Shown here: piece after piece, positions 1-6,150 of the stretch
Position numbering within the stretch: position 1 is the stretch's first letter
How the letters are laid out: each line of letters begins with the position of its first letter
Translations under genes and position numbers: made by a program
Notes under the pieces: model-generated
The model's input: only the letters and a program-made list of their open reading frames with translations
Databases searched by the model: none
What the model was told of the DNA's origin: nothing
Assembly (NCBI GenBank): GCA_017940955.1
Contig: JAGAXP010000193.1
Span: 1-29,697 of the forward strand
Length of the DNA: 29,697 bases
DNA from: Oribacterium sp.
Lineage (GTDB): Bacteria; Bacillota_A; Clostridia; Lachnospirales; Lachnospiraceae
Direction: 5' to 3'

Positions 1-18
1 CAATGTCATTAAGTTTAG
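1..18 (+). repeat. left terminal inverted repeat of the IS
   Basis: CAATGTCATTAAGTTTAG pairs with the reverse complement of 3803-3820 (CAATGTCATTAAGTTAAG). The outer 15 bases are identical. It lies at the very first base of the window. Confidence 0.8.
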
Positions 19-93
19 AACCGGTTTGGAAAAATCGACTCTGTAACCTGACATCTAGGTATAAAAGCCGTTAAGTTAAAAAACGAAACGATA

Positions 94-139
94 AAAACAG
101 CACCGCACATCATTAAGATGATGGATACGGTGCTGTTTT
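94..139. terminator. bidirectional terminator at the transposase 3' end
   Basis: AAAACAGCACCG (94-105) and CGGTGCTGTTTT (128-139) form a perfect 12-bp stem. A second inner stem (CATCAT/ATGATG) lies within it. The A- and T-rich ends of the stem serve both directions. It lies just past the transposase stop codon and can also block transcription entering the element from the left flank. Confidence 0.75.
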
Positions 140-190
140 CTTGTGGTTTTATACGTTTTTCTGCAAGACTAAAAAGCATAAGTATGATGC

Positions 191-1522
191 TTATGCTACA
201 CGGTATATGAAATGCACTACGGATTTTGGCTTCATTTTTCGTTTGTCGGCACGTCCTTTTCTGACGGGTTCTATGTACCTTGATATCTCCATAAGGACAT
301 CAGGCGGATCTGTGCCTTTGTCACGGTAGTATTCAAGACATACATATACTGCCATTGTAAAGTTGACCTGATATATGTGTTTGTTCTTAACTGACTGTAT
401 GACTACAGCATGGGCCGTTATCCTCTCACAGAGGTTATACATTATGAGGGATGCGAATATCTCCTGCTTGATGGAATCATCCTTCCTTGCGTGGAAGTTT
501 ATGAGCCCTATGGCATACTTAAGCTCCCTGTATGATGATTCTATTCCCCACCGCCTTGCATACAGTTCCTTAAGTCTGGATAATGGGAATTTCTTACGGT
601 CAAGGGATGTGGCAAGGGTCTCAAATTTACCGCCGGGCAGTATAAACCTGACAATCCTTATGTTCATGTCAAACGGGGATCCAAAATCCCATGTCTGTGA
701 CTTCTTGTATTTACCGAACTTAGATGCTCCGCTCATGTATTTTGCCTTACCTGATGCATAAAGAAGCTTATCCTCATTTGTCTGTGTGGTCCTTATCTGG
801 AAACTTACATCAGTATCAAGCTCTGTCATAGGGAGATCCTTTACTTCTGTTATCCAGTCCTCTTTTACACGGAACACATAATCAAGACCATCCTTACGGT
901 TACAGTGTTCAATAAGGTTCAGTGCCCCGTATCCCCTGTCACCCATGAGTATCGTTTTGCCACGTAAAGTGAGACTGTCCACCATGTCTGCGACAGCCTG
1001 GGGTTCGTTCATCCTCCGTACTCCCTGTATTATGGCATCAGCGTATGTACGGTTCATGAGGTCATACAATGTATTGATGTGGTACTGGTTGAAACCTTCA
1101 TGTTCGTCATTGTCTATGTAGGTTTCCTTATTATTAGGATTCTTTGCGATATTTACTGTAGTGCCGTCACAGGCATAGATATAGTAGTCATCAAGAGTTT
1201 TGTCGTCATCACAGCACTCATTGAACTTATGGAGTATGTATTCAAAGGAACCATACAGTATCTTATTCCTCTGCTGTACAAAGGCAGACTTTGTGGCAAA
1301 CTCATCCGTATCCTTGAAGAAATCATGTAGTTCCTTCTGTAATGAGTTGCCACCCATGCCGAGTATCGCCTTTATAGTCTTTTCAAATGTAAAAGTACGG
1401 TTTCTGGTAAAATCACGGTCAGGATCAACGACAAAAAGAGATGCCTTTTCAGCCATCTTGGAGATGATAGTATCAAGCTTTCCTTTTAAAACTGCTGCTA
1501 CATCTGAAGCCAATAGTTCCAC
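191..1522 (-). CDS. IS4-family DDE transposase
   Basis: This 443-residue protein catalyses cut-and-paste movement of the element. The three catalytic acids of the RNase H-like fold are visible: D119 in CDGTTV, D195 in MGDRGYG, and E328. E328 lies in the IS4 signature Y-x2-R-x3-E-x6-K, read here as YARRWGIESSYRELK (Y321, R324, E328, K335). A long insert between D195 and E328 fits the beta-strand insertion typical of the family. The length is normal and no frameshift is seen, so it looks active. The start is GTG, placed a few bases after AGGCAGG; a TAA four codons upstream leaves little room for another start. It reads leftward to the terminator at 94-139 and is divergent from the passenger genes. 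Confidence 0.92.
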   Translation of the reverse strand: MELLASDVAAVLKGKLDTIISKMAEKASLFVVDPDRDFTRNRTFTFEKTIKAILGMGGNSLQKELHDFFKDTDEFATKSAFVQQRNKILYGSFEYILHKFNECCDDDKTLDDYYIYACDGTTVNIAKNPNNKETYIDNDEHEGFNQYHINTLYDLMNRTYADAIIQGVRRMNEPQAVADMVDSLTLRGKTILMGDRGYGALNLIEHCNRKDGLDYVFRVKEDWITEVKDLPMTELDTDVSFQIRTTQTNEDKLLYASGKAKYMSGASKFGKYKKSQTWDFGSPFDMNIRIVRFILPGGKFETLATSLDRKKFPLSRLKELYARRWGIESSYRELKYAIGLINFHARKDDSIKQEIFASLIMYNLCERITAHAVVIQSVKNKHIYQVNFTMAVYVCLEYYRDKGTDPPDVLMEISRYIEPVRKGRADKRKMKPKSVVHFIYRVA

Positions 1523-1545
1523 CTGCCTTATAAGTTACAAAAGGC

Positions 1546-1685
1546 GGTGTCCCCACATAAACAACTATAGGGTTAAAATCTGCATGAACATGCCTGAAAC
1601 CCTTGACAGACCTAAATTGAGTCTATATAATTCAACTCGTAAGAAACAATCTTACAGAAATGAAATAACACATGGTGGAGACACC
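1546..1685. repeat. imperfect 11-bp inverted repeat upstream of the transposase
   Basis: GGTGTCCCCAC (1546-1556) faces GTGGAGACACC (1675-1685) with one mismatch. The right arm is also half of a small local hairpin at 1673-1686. The pair brackets the consensus promoter at 1603-1631. It may be a regulatory site or chance; no factor is recognised. Confidence 0.3.
1603..1631 (+). promoter_or_regulatory. consensus sigma-A promoter pointing right
   Basis: TTGACA (1603-1608), a 17-bp spacer and TATAAT (1626-1631) match both consensus hexamers exactly. A 12-bp palindrome, GCATGAACATGC (1582-1593), lies just upstream. Transcription should begin near 1638 and run away from the transposase. The nearest downstream gene starts about 470 bases later, so the first product is probably an untranslated RNA or a very long leader. 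Confidence 0.7.
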
Positions 1686-1866
1686 ACTTAGGGCATCTAC
1701 AAACTTTGGTCGGCGAGTAGATGCTCTTATCGTGTACAAATGTTCTTTATAATGGTACTGCAAAAATCCAGCAAAATCAAGGGTTTCTGGGCCTTTCAAC
1801 TAACGGTTGAATGGACAGATGTATCATTTCATCACTTCTAAAGACCATATCCGGTCTGGTTTTTCA
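1638..1866 (+). ncRNA. candidate structured RNA inside the IS
   Basis: This stretch follows a perfect promoter and holds no convincing reading frame. It contains TGGTG-GAGA-CACCA (1673-1686), a 5-bp stem capped by a GNRA-type tetraloop. Next is a 10-bp stem, GGGCATCTAC/GTAGATGCTC (1691-1700 with 1717-1726), closing a 16-base loop. A 6-bp hairpin, TTCAAC/GTTGAA, follows near 1797-1812. AGACC/GGTCT (1842-1857) is followed by a short T run and could end the transcript, though it is weak. I do not recognise the fold. It could instead be the leader of the passenger genes. Both the existence and the ends of the RNA are inferred. Confidence 0.4.
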
Positions 1867-2022
1867 ATTATCTGATTGTTTGATAAAGTCTGATTTTAAC
1901 AGGGTTTAATACTCAACCCGTGGTTTAAATATCTGCCTAAAAACTCATTCAATTCACACGAAATATCTGCATAAAAGCACTCTCTTTAAATTTTGTGGGT
2001 TCTTTATACATTTAATATGAGC

Positions 2023-2055
2023 TGATTTTATATTTCGTCTCAAAAATCATAATTT
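2023..2055 (+). promoter_or_regulatory. dyad and promoter region upstream of passenger 1
   Basis: TGATTTT (2023-2029) and AAAATCA (2043-2049) form a dyad with a 13-base centre, immediately followed by a -10-like CATAAT. The same arrangement with the same spacing recurs at 2887-2918 before the next gene. This suggests a shared operator overlapping the promoters. Confidence 0.5.
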
Positions 2056-2110
2056 ATCTAAAACAGAATAATGGAACCATAAACTTTGAACAAAAGGAGA
2101 ATATTAAAGC

Positions 2111-2689
2111 ATGAATCAACAACCCACAGATTTAAACGCAGAAAACGGTGTAAGTCAAAATGGCATTGATGTTGAAAAAGAGCGTATTTCTGACGGTATC
2201 AATATTTCCGAACACAATGGTAGGAAAGTCGTTGAAATCAACACAATAGAATTCAGCGGAAAAAGAAAAATAGACTGGGAAGGAGTCGAAAAATATCTTA
2301 AACAGTACGTCGGCAAGCAGTATGTTATTGAAGAGACAAGTGATATTGTTTATATTGGAACAGATTTCCCTGACGAATACACTAATAGCAGATATAGCAC
2401 AAAATCATATGGCACAATTGGTAAAGCAAAAGCAAACGCAACACAGGCTGTGCCAGAATTGATACAAACTGCAACAGAAATTGTGTATCGGCCCAATATG
2501 GACGACAAGCACAAATCAGATGCGCCTAACGGATGGTATCGTGGAACAGTACGGTTTTCTCTTCCTGTCACAGATGATAAAGGAAACATCACAGGAAAAA
2601 ACATATTTCGTGGAAGAATGATAATCAGATGTAATTCACTGAAGAAAATGTACTTGTATGATATTATAGACATAAAAAAAGAAACGTAG
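2111..2689 (+). CDS. passenger 1: polyvalent-protein (BECR/LPD3-like) domain protein
   Basis: A 192-residue soluble protein with a good Shine-Dalgarno (AAAAGGAG) before its ATG. No signal peptide or membrane segment is seen. Residues 1-45 are polar and probably flexible. From about residue 55 to the end it resembles, from memory, the C-terminal domain of large polyvalent proteins of Clostridia phages, plasmids and conjugative elements. The resemblance includes a helical part, NGWYRGTVRF (140-149), IFRGRMIIRC (165-174) and the ending YLYDIIDIKKET (181-192). Such domains have been grouped with barnase/EndoU/ColicinE5/RelE-like nucleases or with LPD3; I could not run an alignment. Here it stands alone rather than ending a giant protein. 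It could be an RNase-type toxin or a catalytically dead relative; no catalytic residue can be assigned by eye. Confidence 0.6.
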   Translation: MNQQPTDLNAENGVSQNGIDVEKERISDGINISEHNGRKVVEINTIEFSGKRKIDWEGVEKYLKQYVGKQYVIEETSDIVYIGTDFPDEYTNSRYSTKSYGTIGKAKANATQAVPELIQTATEIVYRPNMDDKHKSDAPNGWYRGTVRFSLPVTDDKGNITGKNIFRGRMIIRCNSLKKMYLYDIIDIKKET

Positions 2690-2771
2690 TACCCCGCTTG
2701 AGCATTAGCTGTACGGCACAAAACCACATTTCTCTTTTATTATGATACACTAACAATGTTTAAAAGTCAAG

Positions 2772-2832
2772 AAAAATCTCACCACTACACTATAAATGTA
2801 TGATGTATGATGTATGATGGTGGGATTTTTTT
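2772..2832 (+). terminator. terminator after passenger 1, with three 7-bp repeats in its loop
   Basis: Bases 2772-2784 pair with 2818-2830 in a 13-bp stem containing one G-T wobble, followed by T residues. The loop holds three perfect copies of TGTATGA (2797-2817). The hairpin resembles the one at 3749-3781 near the right end of the element. Confidence 0.7.
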
Positions 2833-2886
2833 AATGGAATTGAATTAATTCATGCTATAGATAACAAAGATACTCCTTCTTATGTC

Positions 2887-2918
2887 TGATTTTATTATTC
2901 GAGTAAAAAATCATAATA
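2887..2918 (+). promoter_or_regulatory. dyad and promoter region upstream of passenger 2
   Basis: TGATTTT (2887-2893) and AAAATCA (2907-2913) with a 13-base centre, followed by CATAAT, copy the segment before passenger 1. Similarity continues towards the start codon (AATGGAA, then AAAAGGAGAA before ATG), so the whole upstream block appears duplicated. Confidence 0.5.
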
Positions 2919-2977
2919 TATTCAAACTGAATATTGAGTAATGGAAATCAAAAACAGAAAAGGAGAAAGTGTAACCA

Positions 2978-3208
2978 ATGAACAAAGAATTAAAGAAAAG
3001 AACCTTAAATATAGAAAAAAAGGAAGCAATAAGAAAAGCGTTAATTTTGGAATCAATGGTTGGAGGTATCGAATCAATCGAAGACATTTGCGATATAGAC
3101 TTGTCGGGATATGAAGAAGATACTGTTGATAATGTCTTAGATTATGCGCTTAACAACATGTCTGATGAAAAACTTGATTCTTTATGGAACGAGTTGTGCG
3201 CCTCATAA
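2978..3208 (+). CDS. passenger 2: small acidic helical protein
   Basis: A 76-residue protein with a strong ribosome site (AAAAGGAG, 8-10 bases before ATG). The first 25 residues are Lys/Glu-rich and helical. The rest is acidic (EDICDIDLSGYEEDTVDNVLD) and predicted helical. It has no membrane segment, signal peptide or recognised family. Its upstream block duplicates that of passenger 1, so the two genes are probably co-regulated. Size, acidity and position would suit an immunity or antitoxin protein for passenger 1, but this is inference only. Confidence 0.6.
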   Translation: MNKELKKRTLNIEKKEAIRKALILESMVGGIESIEDICDIDLSGYEEDTVDNVLDYALNNMSDEKLDSLWNELCAS

Positions 3209-3243
3209 AAAACATGTTGACGGATATCCCGTAAATCCGAAAA

Positions 3244-3298
3244 CAGCCTAAGGGCTTAAACTAACAAACAGTTAGACAGCCCTTCGGGAAGGCTGTCG
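3244..3298 (+). promoter_or_regulatory. two mutually exclusive RNA hairpins before passenger 3
   Basis: A compact hairpin can form at 3276-3298 (GACAGCC with GGCTGTC). A longer nested structure can form instead: ACAGCCT (3244-3250) with AGGCTGT (3291-3297), AAGGGCT (3251-3257) with AGCCCTT (3279-3285), and CTAAC with GTTAG inside. The two share strands and cannot coexist. No T run follows, so any control would act on translation or RNA stability. The ribosome site of the next gene begins 11 bases downstream. Confidence 0.4.
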
Positions 3299-3316
3299 GA
3301 AAGAACATGAGGTATA

Positions 3317-3667
3317 ATGATGGTAACATTGATCGCAGTGGCAAACGAGACCAATATCGATTGGGACAGAGAAGGAGACGACAATCACTATTTGGTCAAA
3401 GGAGAAACAGTGGAATCCGCAAGAAGCAGATTCTATGATATGTGTGACGAGCATTGGTATAATTTTGAGTATGAAGTAACAGATACAGATATTACAGATT
3501 ATCTCAGAACCGATTTTTCGGCAGATTTTAACGCAAAAGTTGGGGAAGAACCAACAAAAGAGGAATTGGAGTTCATTAATTCGGATGAAACTGGACTGAC
3601 GGGGTGTCTGGATATTTCAGAGGAAATGTATGATTTCCTTCTTGATTATATTCTTCTTCACAACTAA
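3317..3667 (+). CDS. passenger 3: highly acidic small protein
   Basis: A 116-residue protein. GAGG at 3309-3312 lies 4 bases before the first ATG and 7 before the second (3320), so the true start may be the second Met. About 30 of 116 residues are Asp or Glu, against about 7 Lys or Arg, spread along the whole chain. No signal peptide or membrane segment is seen. Segments such as EEPTKEELEFINSDETGL look alpha/beta and globular. I recognise no family. Extremely acidic small proteins on mobile elements are sometimes DNA mimics (anti-restriction) or immunity proteins; neither is shown. A good terminator follows at 3679-3702. Confidence 0.6.
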   Translation: MMVTLIAVANETNIDWDREGDDNHYLVKGETVESARSRFYDMCDEHWYNFEYEVTDTDITDYLRTDFSADFNAKVGEEPTKEELEFINSDETGLTGCLDISEEMYDFLLDYILLHN

Positions 3668-3678
3668 TCAAAACAAAA

Positions 3679-3702
3679 GGCTCTGCCTTGCAGAGCCTTT
3701 TT
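3679..3702 (+). terminator. terminator after passenger 3
   Basis: GGCTCTGC (3679-3686), loop CTT, GCAGAGCC (3690-3697) and then TTTTT form a perfect 8-bp intrinsic terminator 12 bases past the stop codon. Confidence 0.88.
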
Positions 3703-3740
3703 CTATGCCAATAATTAGGTTCTATAGAATTGAAACAAAG

Positions 3741-3781
3741 AAAAAATCCCACTACTGCCCTTTTGATAAGTATGGTAGTGG
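3741..3781 (-). terminator. inward-facing terminator near the right end of the IS
   Basis: CCACTAC (3749-3755) pairs with GTAGTGG (3775-3781). On the minus strand the stem is followed by GATTTTTT, so it would stop host transcription entering the element from the lyase side. On the plus strand it is followed only by a looser T-rich stretch. Confidence 0.55.
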
Positions 3782-3802
3782 AATGATTTTATTCTATTTT
3801 TG

Positions 3803-3820
3803 CTTAACTTAATGACATTG
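3803..3820 (-). repeat. right terminal inverted repeat of the IS
   Basis: The reverse complement matches bases 1-18 at 16 of 18 positions. The next bases (from 3822) encode SIKWDF in the lyase frame, so the host gene starts at the repeat edge. Confidence 0.8.
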
Positions 3821-3842
3821 CAGCATCAAGTGGGACTTCGGT

Positions 3843-4949
3843 ATGCAGCGAATGGGCAGAGATGATCTTCTTCCCCTTTGGGTCGCAGACATGGATTTCA
3901 GACTTCCCGATAATATTTTAAAAAATATCTCAAAGAGAGTGGAACATGGAATCTTTGGATACACAGATCCCGGAGATGAATACTTAAACACAGTAGTCAA
4001 CTGGTTTGAAAGAAGACATGGCTTTTCCGTAAAAGGAAAAGCCATAACTGTTACTCCGGGAGTTGTATATGCCATAGGGCTAGCCATAAGAGCCTTCACT
4101 AATCCCGGAGATGCTGTCATCATTCAGCAGCCGGTTTACTATCCATTCAAAGATATAATCGAACTAAACAATCGAAAACTGGTGAACAACCAGCTTGTAT
4201 ATAAGAATGGGCACTATGAGATAGACTTTGATGATTTCGAGAAAAAAATAGTCGAAAATGATGTGAAACTCTTTATCCTATGCAGTCCCCACAATCCGGT
4301 AGGAAGAGTATGGACAAGAGCGGAGCTTACGAAACTTGGAAAGATCTGTGCCTCACATGATATTTACGTTTTCTCCGATGAGATCCACTCGGATTTCGTT
4401 TACCCTGGGCATAAACACACTCCTTTCATAACTCTTGATGAGAAGCTCACAAAGAAACTGATAGTCGGAACAAGCGCCAGCAAGACCTTTAATCTGGCAG
4501 GTCTCCAGACAGCCAATATTTTCATTCCTGATGACAGCATGCACAGAGCATTTAACCTGGAAAACACAAGAAACGGTTACAGTCAGCCTAACGTTCTCGG
4601 AATGACCGCCACTTTATCGGCATATCAGAACGGAGAAGAGTGGCTGGACGAACTTCTCTCGTACCTCGAAGGAAATCTTCAGTTTGTGAGAGATTTCCTA
4701 AAGGAGAAACTTCCTAACGTAAGGCTCATTGAACCTGAGGGAACTTATCTTATATGGCTTGATTTTTCCGAAGTCACAGAAAACCATACGCAGCTTGAAG
4801 ACATCATAGTTAACAAAGCAAAGCTTTGGCTCGATCAGGGAGTGATTTTCGGACGGGAGACAGCTTTATTTGAAAGAATAAATATAGCCTGTCCAAGAAC
4901 GACACTGAAGGAGGCATTAGAACGGTTATATGAAGGATTACAGTATTGA
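3843..4949 (+). CDS. patB: PatB/MalY-type C-S lyase, 5' end removed by the IS
   Basis: A PLP-dependent class I/II aminotransferase-fold enzyme. Family members split cystathionine or cysteine conjugates into a thiol (homocysteine), pyruvate and ammonia. The first available ATG gives 368 residues, against about 385-400 usual. Visible motifs are LPLWVADMDF (10-19), SPHNPVGR (148-155), the cofactor-contacting SDEIHSD (178-184), the PLP lysine K214 in SASKTFNLAG, and the late arginine in NIACPRTTL. In the same frame, codons 3822-3842 encode SIKWDFG, the conserved segment that precedes this point in PatB. A TGA at 3813 ends the frame inside the IS. About 14 residues are therefore missing upstream of 3822, and about 21 counting from the new ATG. 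No good ribosome site precedes 3843. It may be a pseudogene or a weakly expressed shortened enzyme. It overlaps the next gene by 20 bases. Confidence 0.88.
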   Translation: MQRMGRDDLLPLWVADMDFRLPDNILKNISKRVEHGIFGYTDPGDEYLNTVVNWFERRHGFSVKGKAITVTPGVVYAIGLAIRAFTNPGDAVIIQQPVYYPFKDIIELNNRKLVNNQLVYKNGHYEIDFDDFEKKIVENDVKLFILCSPHNPVGRVWTRAELTKLGKICASHDIYVFSDEIHSDFVYPGHKHTPFITLDEKLTKKLIVGTSASKTFNLAGLQTANIFIPDDSMHRAFNLENTRNGYSQPNVLGMTATLSAYQNGEEWLDELLSYLEGNLQFVRDFLKEKLPNVRLIEPEGTYLIWLDFSEVTENHTQLEDIIVNKAKLWLDQGVIFGRETALFERINIACPRTTLKEALERLYEGLQY

Positions 4950-6087
4950 GACAGTCTGTCAACTCAACGATAATAGTATCAAAGATCAGTGGGGAGCCCT
5001 GAGCTTCCCCATTTATCAAACTGCAACATTTGCTCACAGGGGCCTCGGTGAAAGCACCGGCTTTGACTACACCAGAATGCAGAATCCCACGAGACAGCAG
5101 CTTGAATATGTGGTGGCCTCTCTCGAGCACGGCATAGACGCTCTGGCATTTTCCAGCGGAATGGCGGCCATCGCTGCCGTTATGGAGCTTTTTTCTCCCG
5201 GAGACCACCTGATAGTTGACGCAGACCTCTATGGAGGAAGTGTCCGTCTTTTCAATGAAATAAATAAAAAGAACGGGCTCAGCTTCACCACCTGTGATCT
5301 TAACAGAGACGATTTCAGTTCCCTTTTCAGAGAGAACACCCGGGCAGTCTATCTTGAAACTCCTACTAACCCAATGATGAATGTTACAGATATTTCTGCT
5401 CTTGCGGAGGAGGTCCACAGAAGAGGATCTCTTCTCATCGTTGACAATACCTTCCTTTCACCTTATTTCCAGAATCCCTTAAGTCTTGGGGCTGATATAG
5501 TTGTTCACTCCGGAACCAAGTTTCTGGGTGGTCATCACGACACAATCGGAGGTTTTGCCGTCGTAAAGGATAAAGAGCTGGATGATCGTCTTCGCTTCAT
5601 ATATAAGACTACAGGAGCAGGTCTTTCGCCCTTTGACAGTTTCCTTCTGCTTCGAGGCATCCGTACCCTTTCCGTAAGAATGGAAAGAGCTCAGGAAAAT
5701 GTATTAAAACTTGCAGAATTCCTTAAGGCTGATTCTCACGTCACAAAGGTTATTTACCCCGGATTACCCGAACACCCGGGATATGCAATCATGAAGAAAC
5801 AGGCCAGAGGTTTCGGGGCAATGCTTACATTTGAAGTCAAATCGGAAGAACTTGTAAAGCATATTCTGAAAAATCTAAAGCTCATATACTTTGCTGAAAG
5901 CCTGGGAGGAACAGAGACGCTTATTACTTACCCGATAACCCAGACCCACGCAGATGTTCCTCCTGAACTTCTCGAAAAGAACGGGATAAATAAAAGACTT
6001 CTTCGTCTTTCTGTAGGACTTGAGGGCGCTCAGGATCTGATTAAAGATCTTGATGAAGCATTTAAATCTTTTGATTCTGTTTTTTAA
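4930..6087 (+). CDS. trans-sulfuration PLP enzyme (cystathionine gamma-synthase/lyase family)
   Basis: A 385-residue member of the Cys/Met metabolism PLP family, a cytoplasmic tetramer in known cases. Visible features are the neighbour-subunit phosphate contact YTRMQNPTR (47-55), SSGMAA (75-80), the ring-stacking LYGGS (100-104), D172 in VDNTF, the PLP lysine K197 in HSGTKFLGGH, and SLGGTETL near 325. The length is typical. These features do not separate MetB (O-acyl-homoserine plus cysteine to cystathionine) from lyases or sulfhydrylases. Pairing with a PatB-type lyase favours a two-step route from cysteine to homocysteine. The start overlaps the end of the lyase by 20 bases, and AAGGAGG lies 15 bases upstream, so it is probably translationally coupled. 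The IS insertion upstream may reduce its expression too. Confidence 0.9.
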   Translation: MKDYSIETVCQLNDNSIKDQWGALSFPIYQTATFAHRGLGESTGFDYTRMQNPTRQQLEYVVASLEHGIDALAFSSGMAAIAAVMELFSPGDHLIVDADLYGGSVRLFNEINKKNGLSFTTCDLNRDDFSSLFRENTRAVYLETPTNPMMNVTDISALAEEVHRRGSLLIVDNTFLSPYFQNPLSLGADIVVHSGTKFLGGHHDTIGGFAVVKDKELDDRLRFIYKTTGAGLSPFDSFLLLRGIRTLSVRMERAQENVLKLAEFLKADSHVTKVIYPGLPEHPGYAIMKKQARGFGAMLTFEVKSEELVKHILKNLKLIYFAESLGGTETLITYPITQTHADVPPELLEKNGINKRLLRLSVGLEGAQDLIKDLDEAFKSFDSVF

Positions 6088-6150
6088 AACTGTAAAGTTC
6101 AAGAGCAATGTGGTATCATGAACAAAATAAAATCTGAAAGGTTTTTGGTC

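Larger units (their letters stand above)
1523..2110. other. 588-bp gene-free gap inside the IS
   Basis: The gap separates the divergent transposase and passenger genes. Its left half holds the inverted repeat, promoter and candidate RNA described separately. The middle holds a small hairpin, GGGTT/AACCC, near 1903-1918. The right end holds the dyad and promoter-like segment at 2023-2055. I see no additional coding region. Confidence 0.6.
1..3820. mobile_element. IS4-family insertion sequence with three passenger genes
   Basis: Bases 1-18 and the reverse complement of 3803-3820 match at 16 of 18 positions, starting CAATGTCATTAAGTT. Between them lie a complete IS4-type transposase on the minus strand and three small plus-strand genes. 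Host-gene homology (the C-S lyase) resumes immediately after 3820, which fixes the right boundary. The left boundary coincides with the window edge, so the target-site duplication cannot be checked. Terminator-like hairpins lie just inside both ends. IS4-group elements carrying passenger genes are known (IS231-related mobile insertion cassettes), but about 3.8 kb is long for the family. The passenger half is visibly richer in A and T than the flanking genes. An alternative is a short IS fused to other DNA, but I saw no second internal copy of the terminal repeat. Confidence 0.8.

Noticed and set aside
1200..1691. 163-codon plus-strand open frame over the transposase start
   Set aside because: It is antisense to the DDE transposase for most of its length, has shadow-like Ser/Cys/Lys composition and no ribosome site.
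1675..1700. Possible right end of a short IS just upstream of the transposase
   Set aside because: No sequence here resembles the left terminal repeat, whereas 3803-3820 matches it at 16 of 18 bases and abuts host-gene homology.
2797..2817. Three tandem TGTATGA units as a CRISPR or iteron array
   Set aside because: Only three 7-bp units with no spacers, located in the loop of a terminator hairpin.
4810..5418. 202-codon minus-strand frame over the trans-sulfuration gene
   Set aside because: Antisense shadow of a gene with all family motifs; no ribosome site or homology recognised.
6118..6150. Earlier ATG for the LysR regulator
   Set aside because: It lacks a ribosome site and adds residues not found in the family; GAAAGG before 6151 and the MTILQLKYV start fit better.
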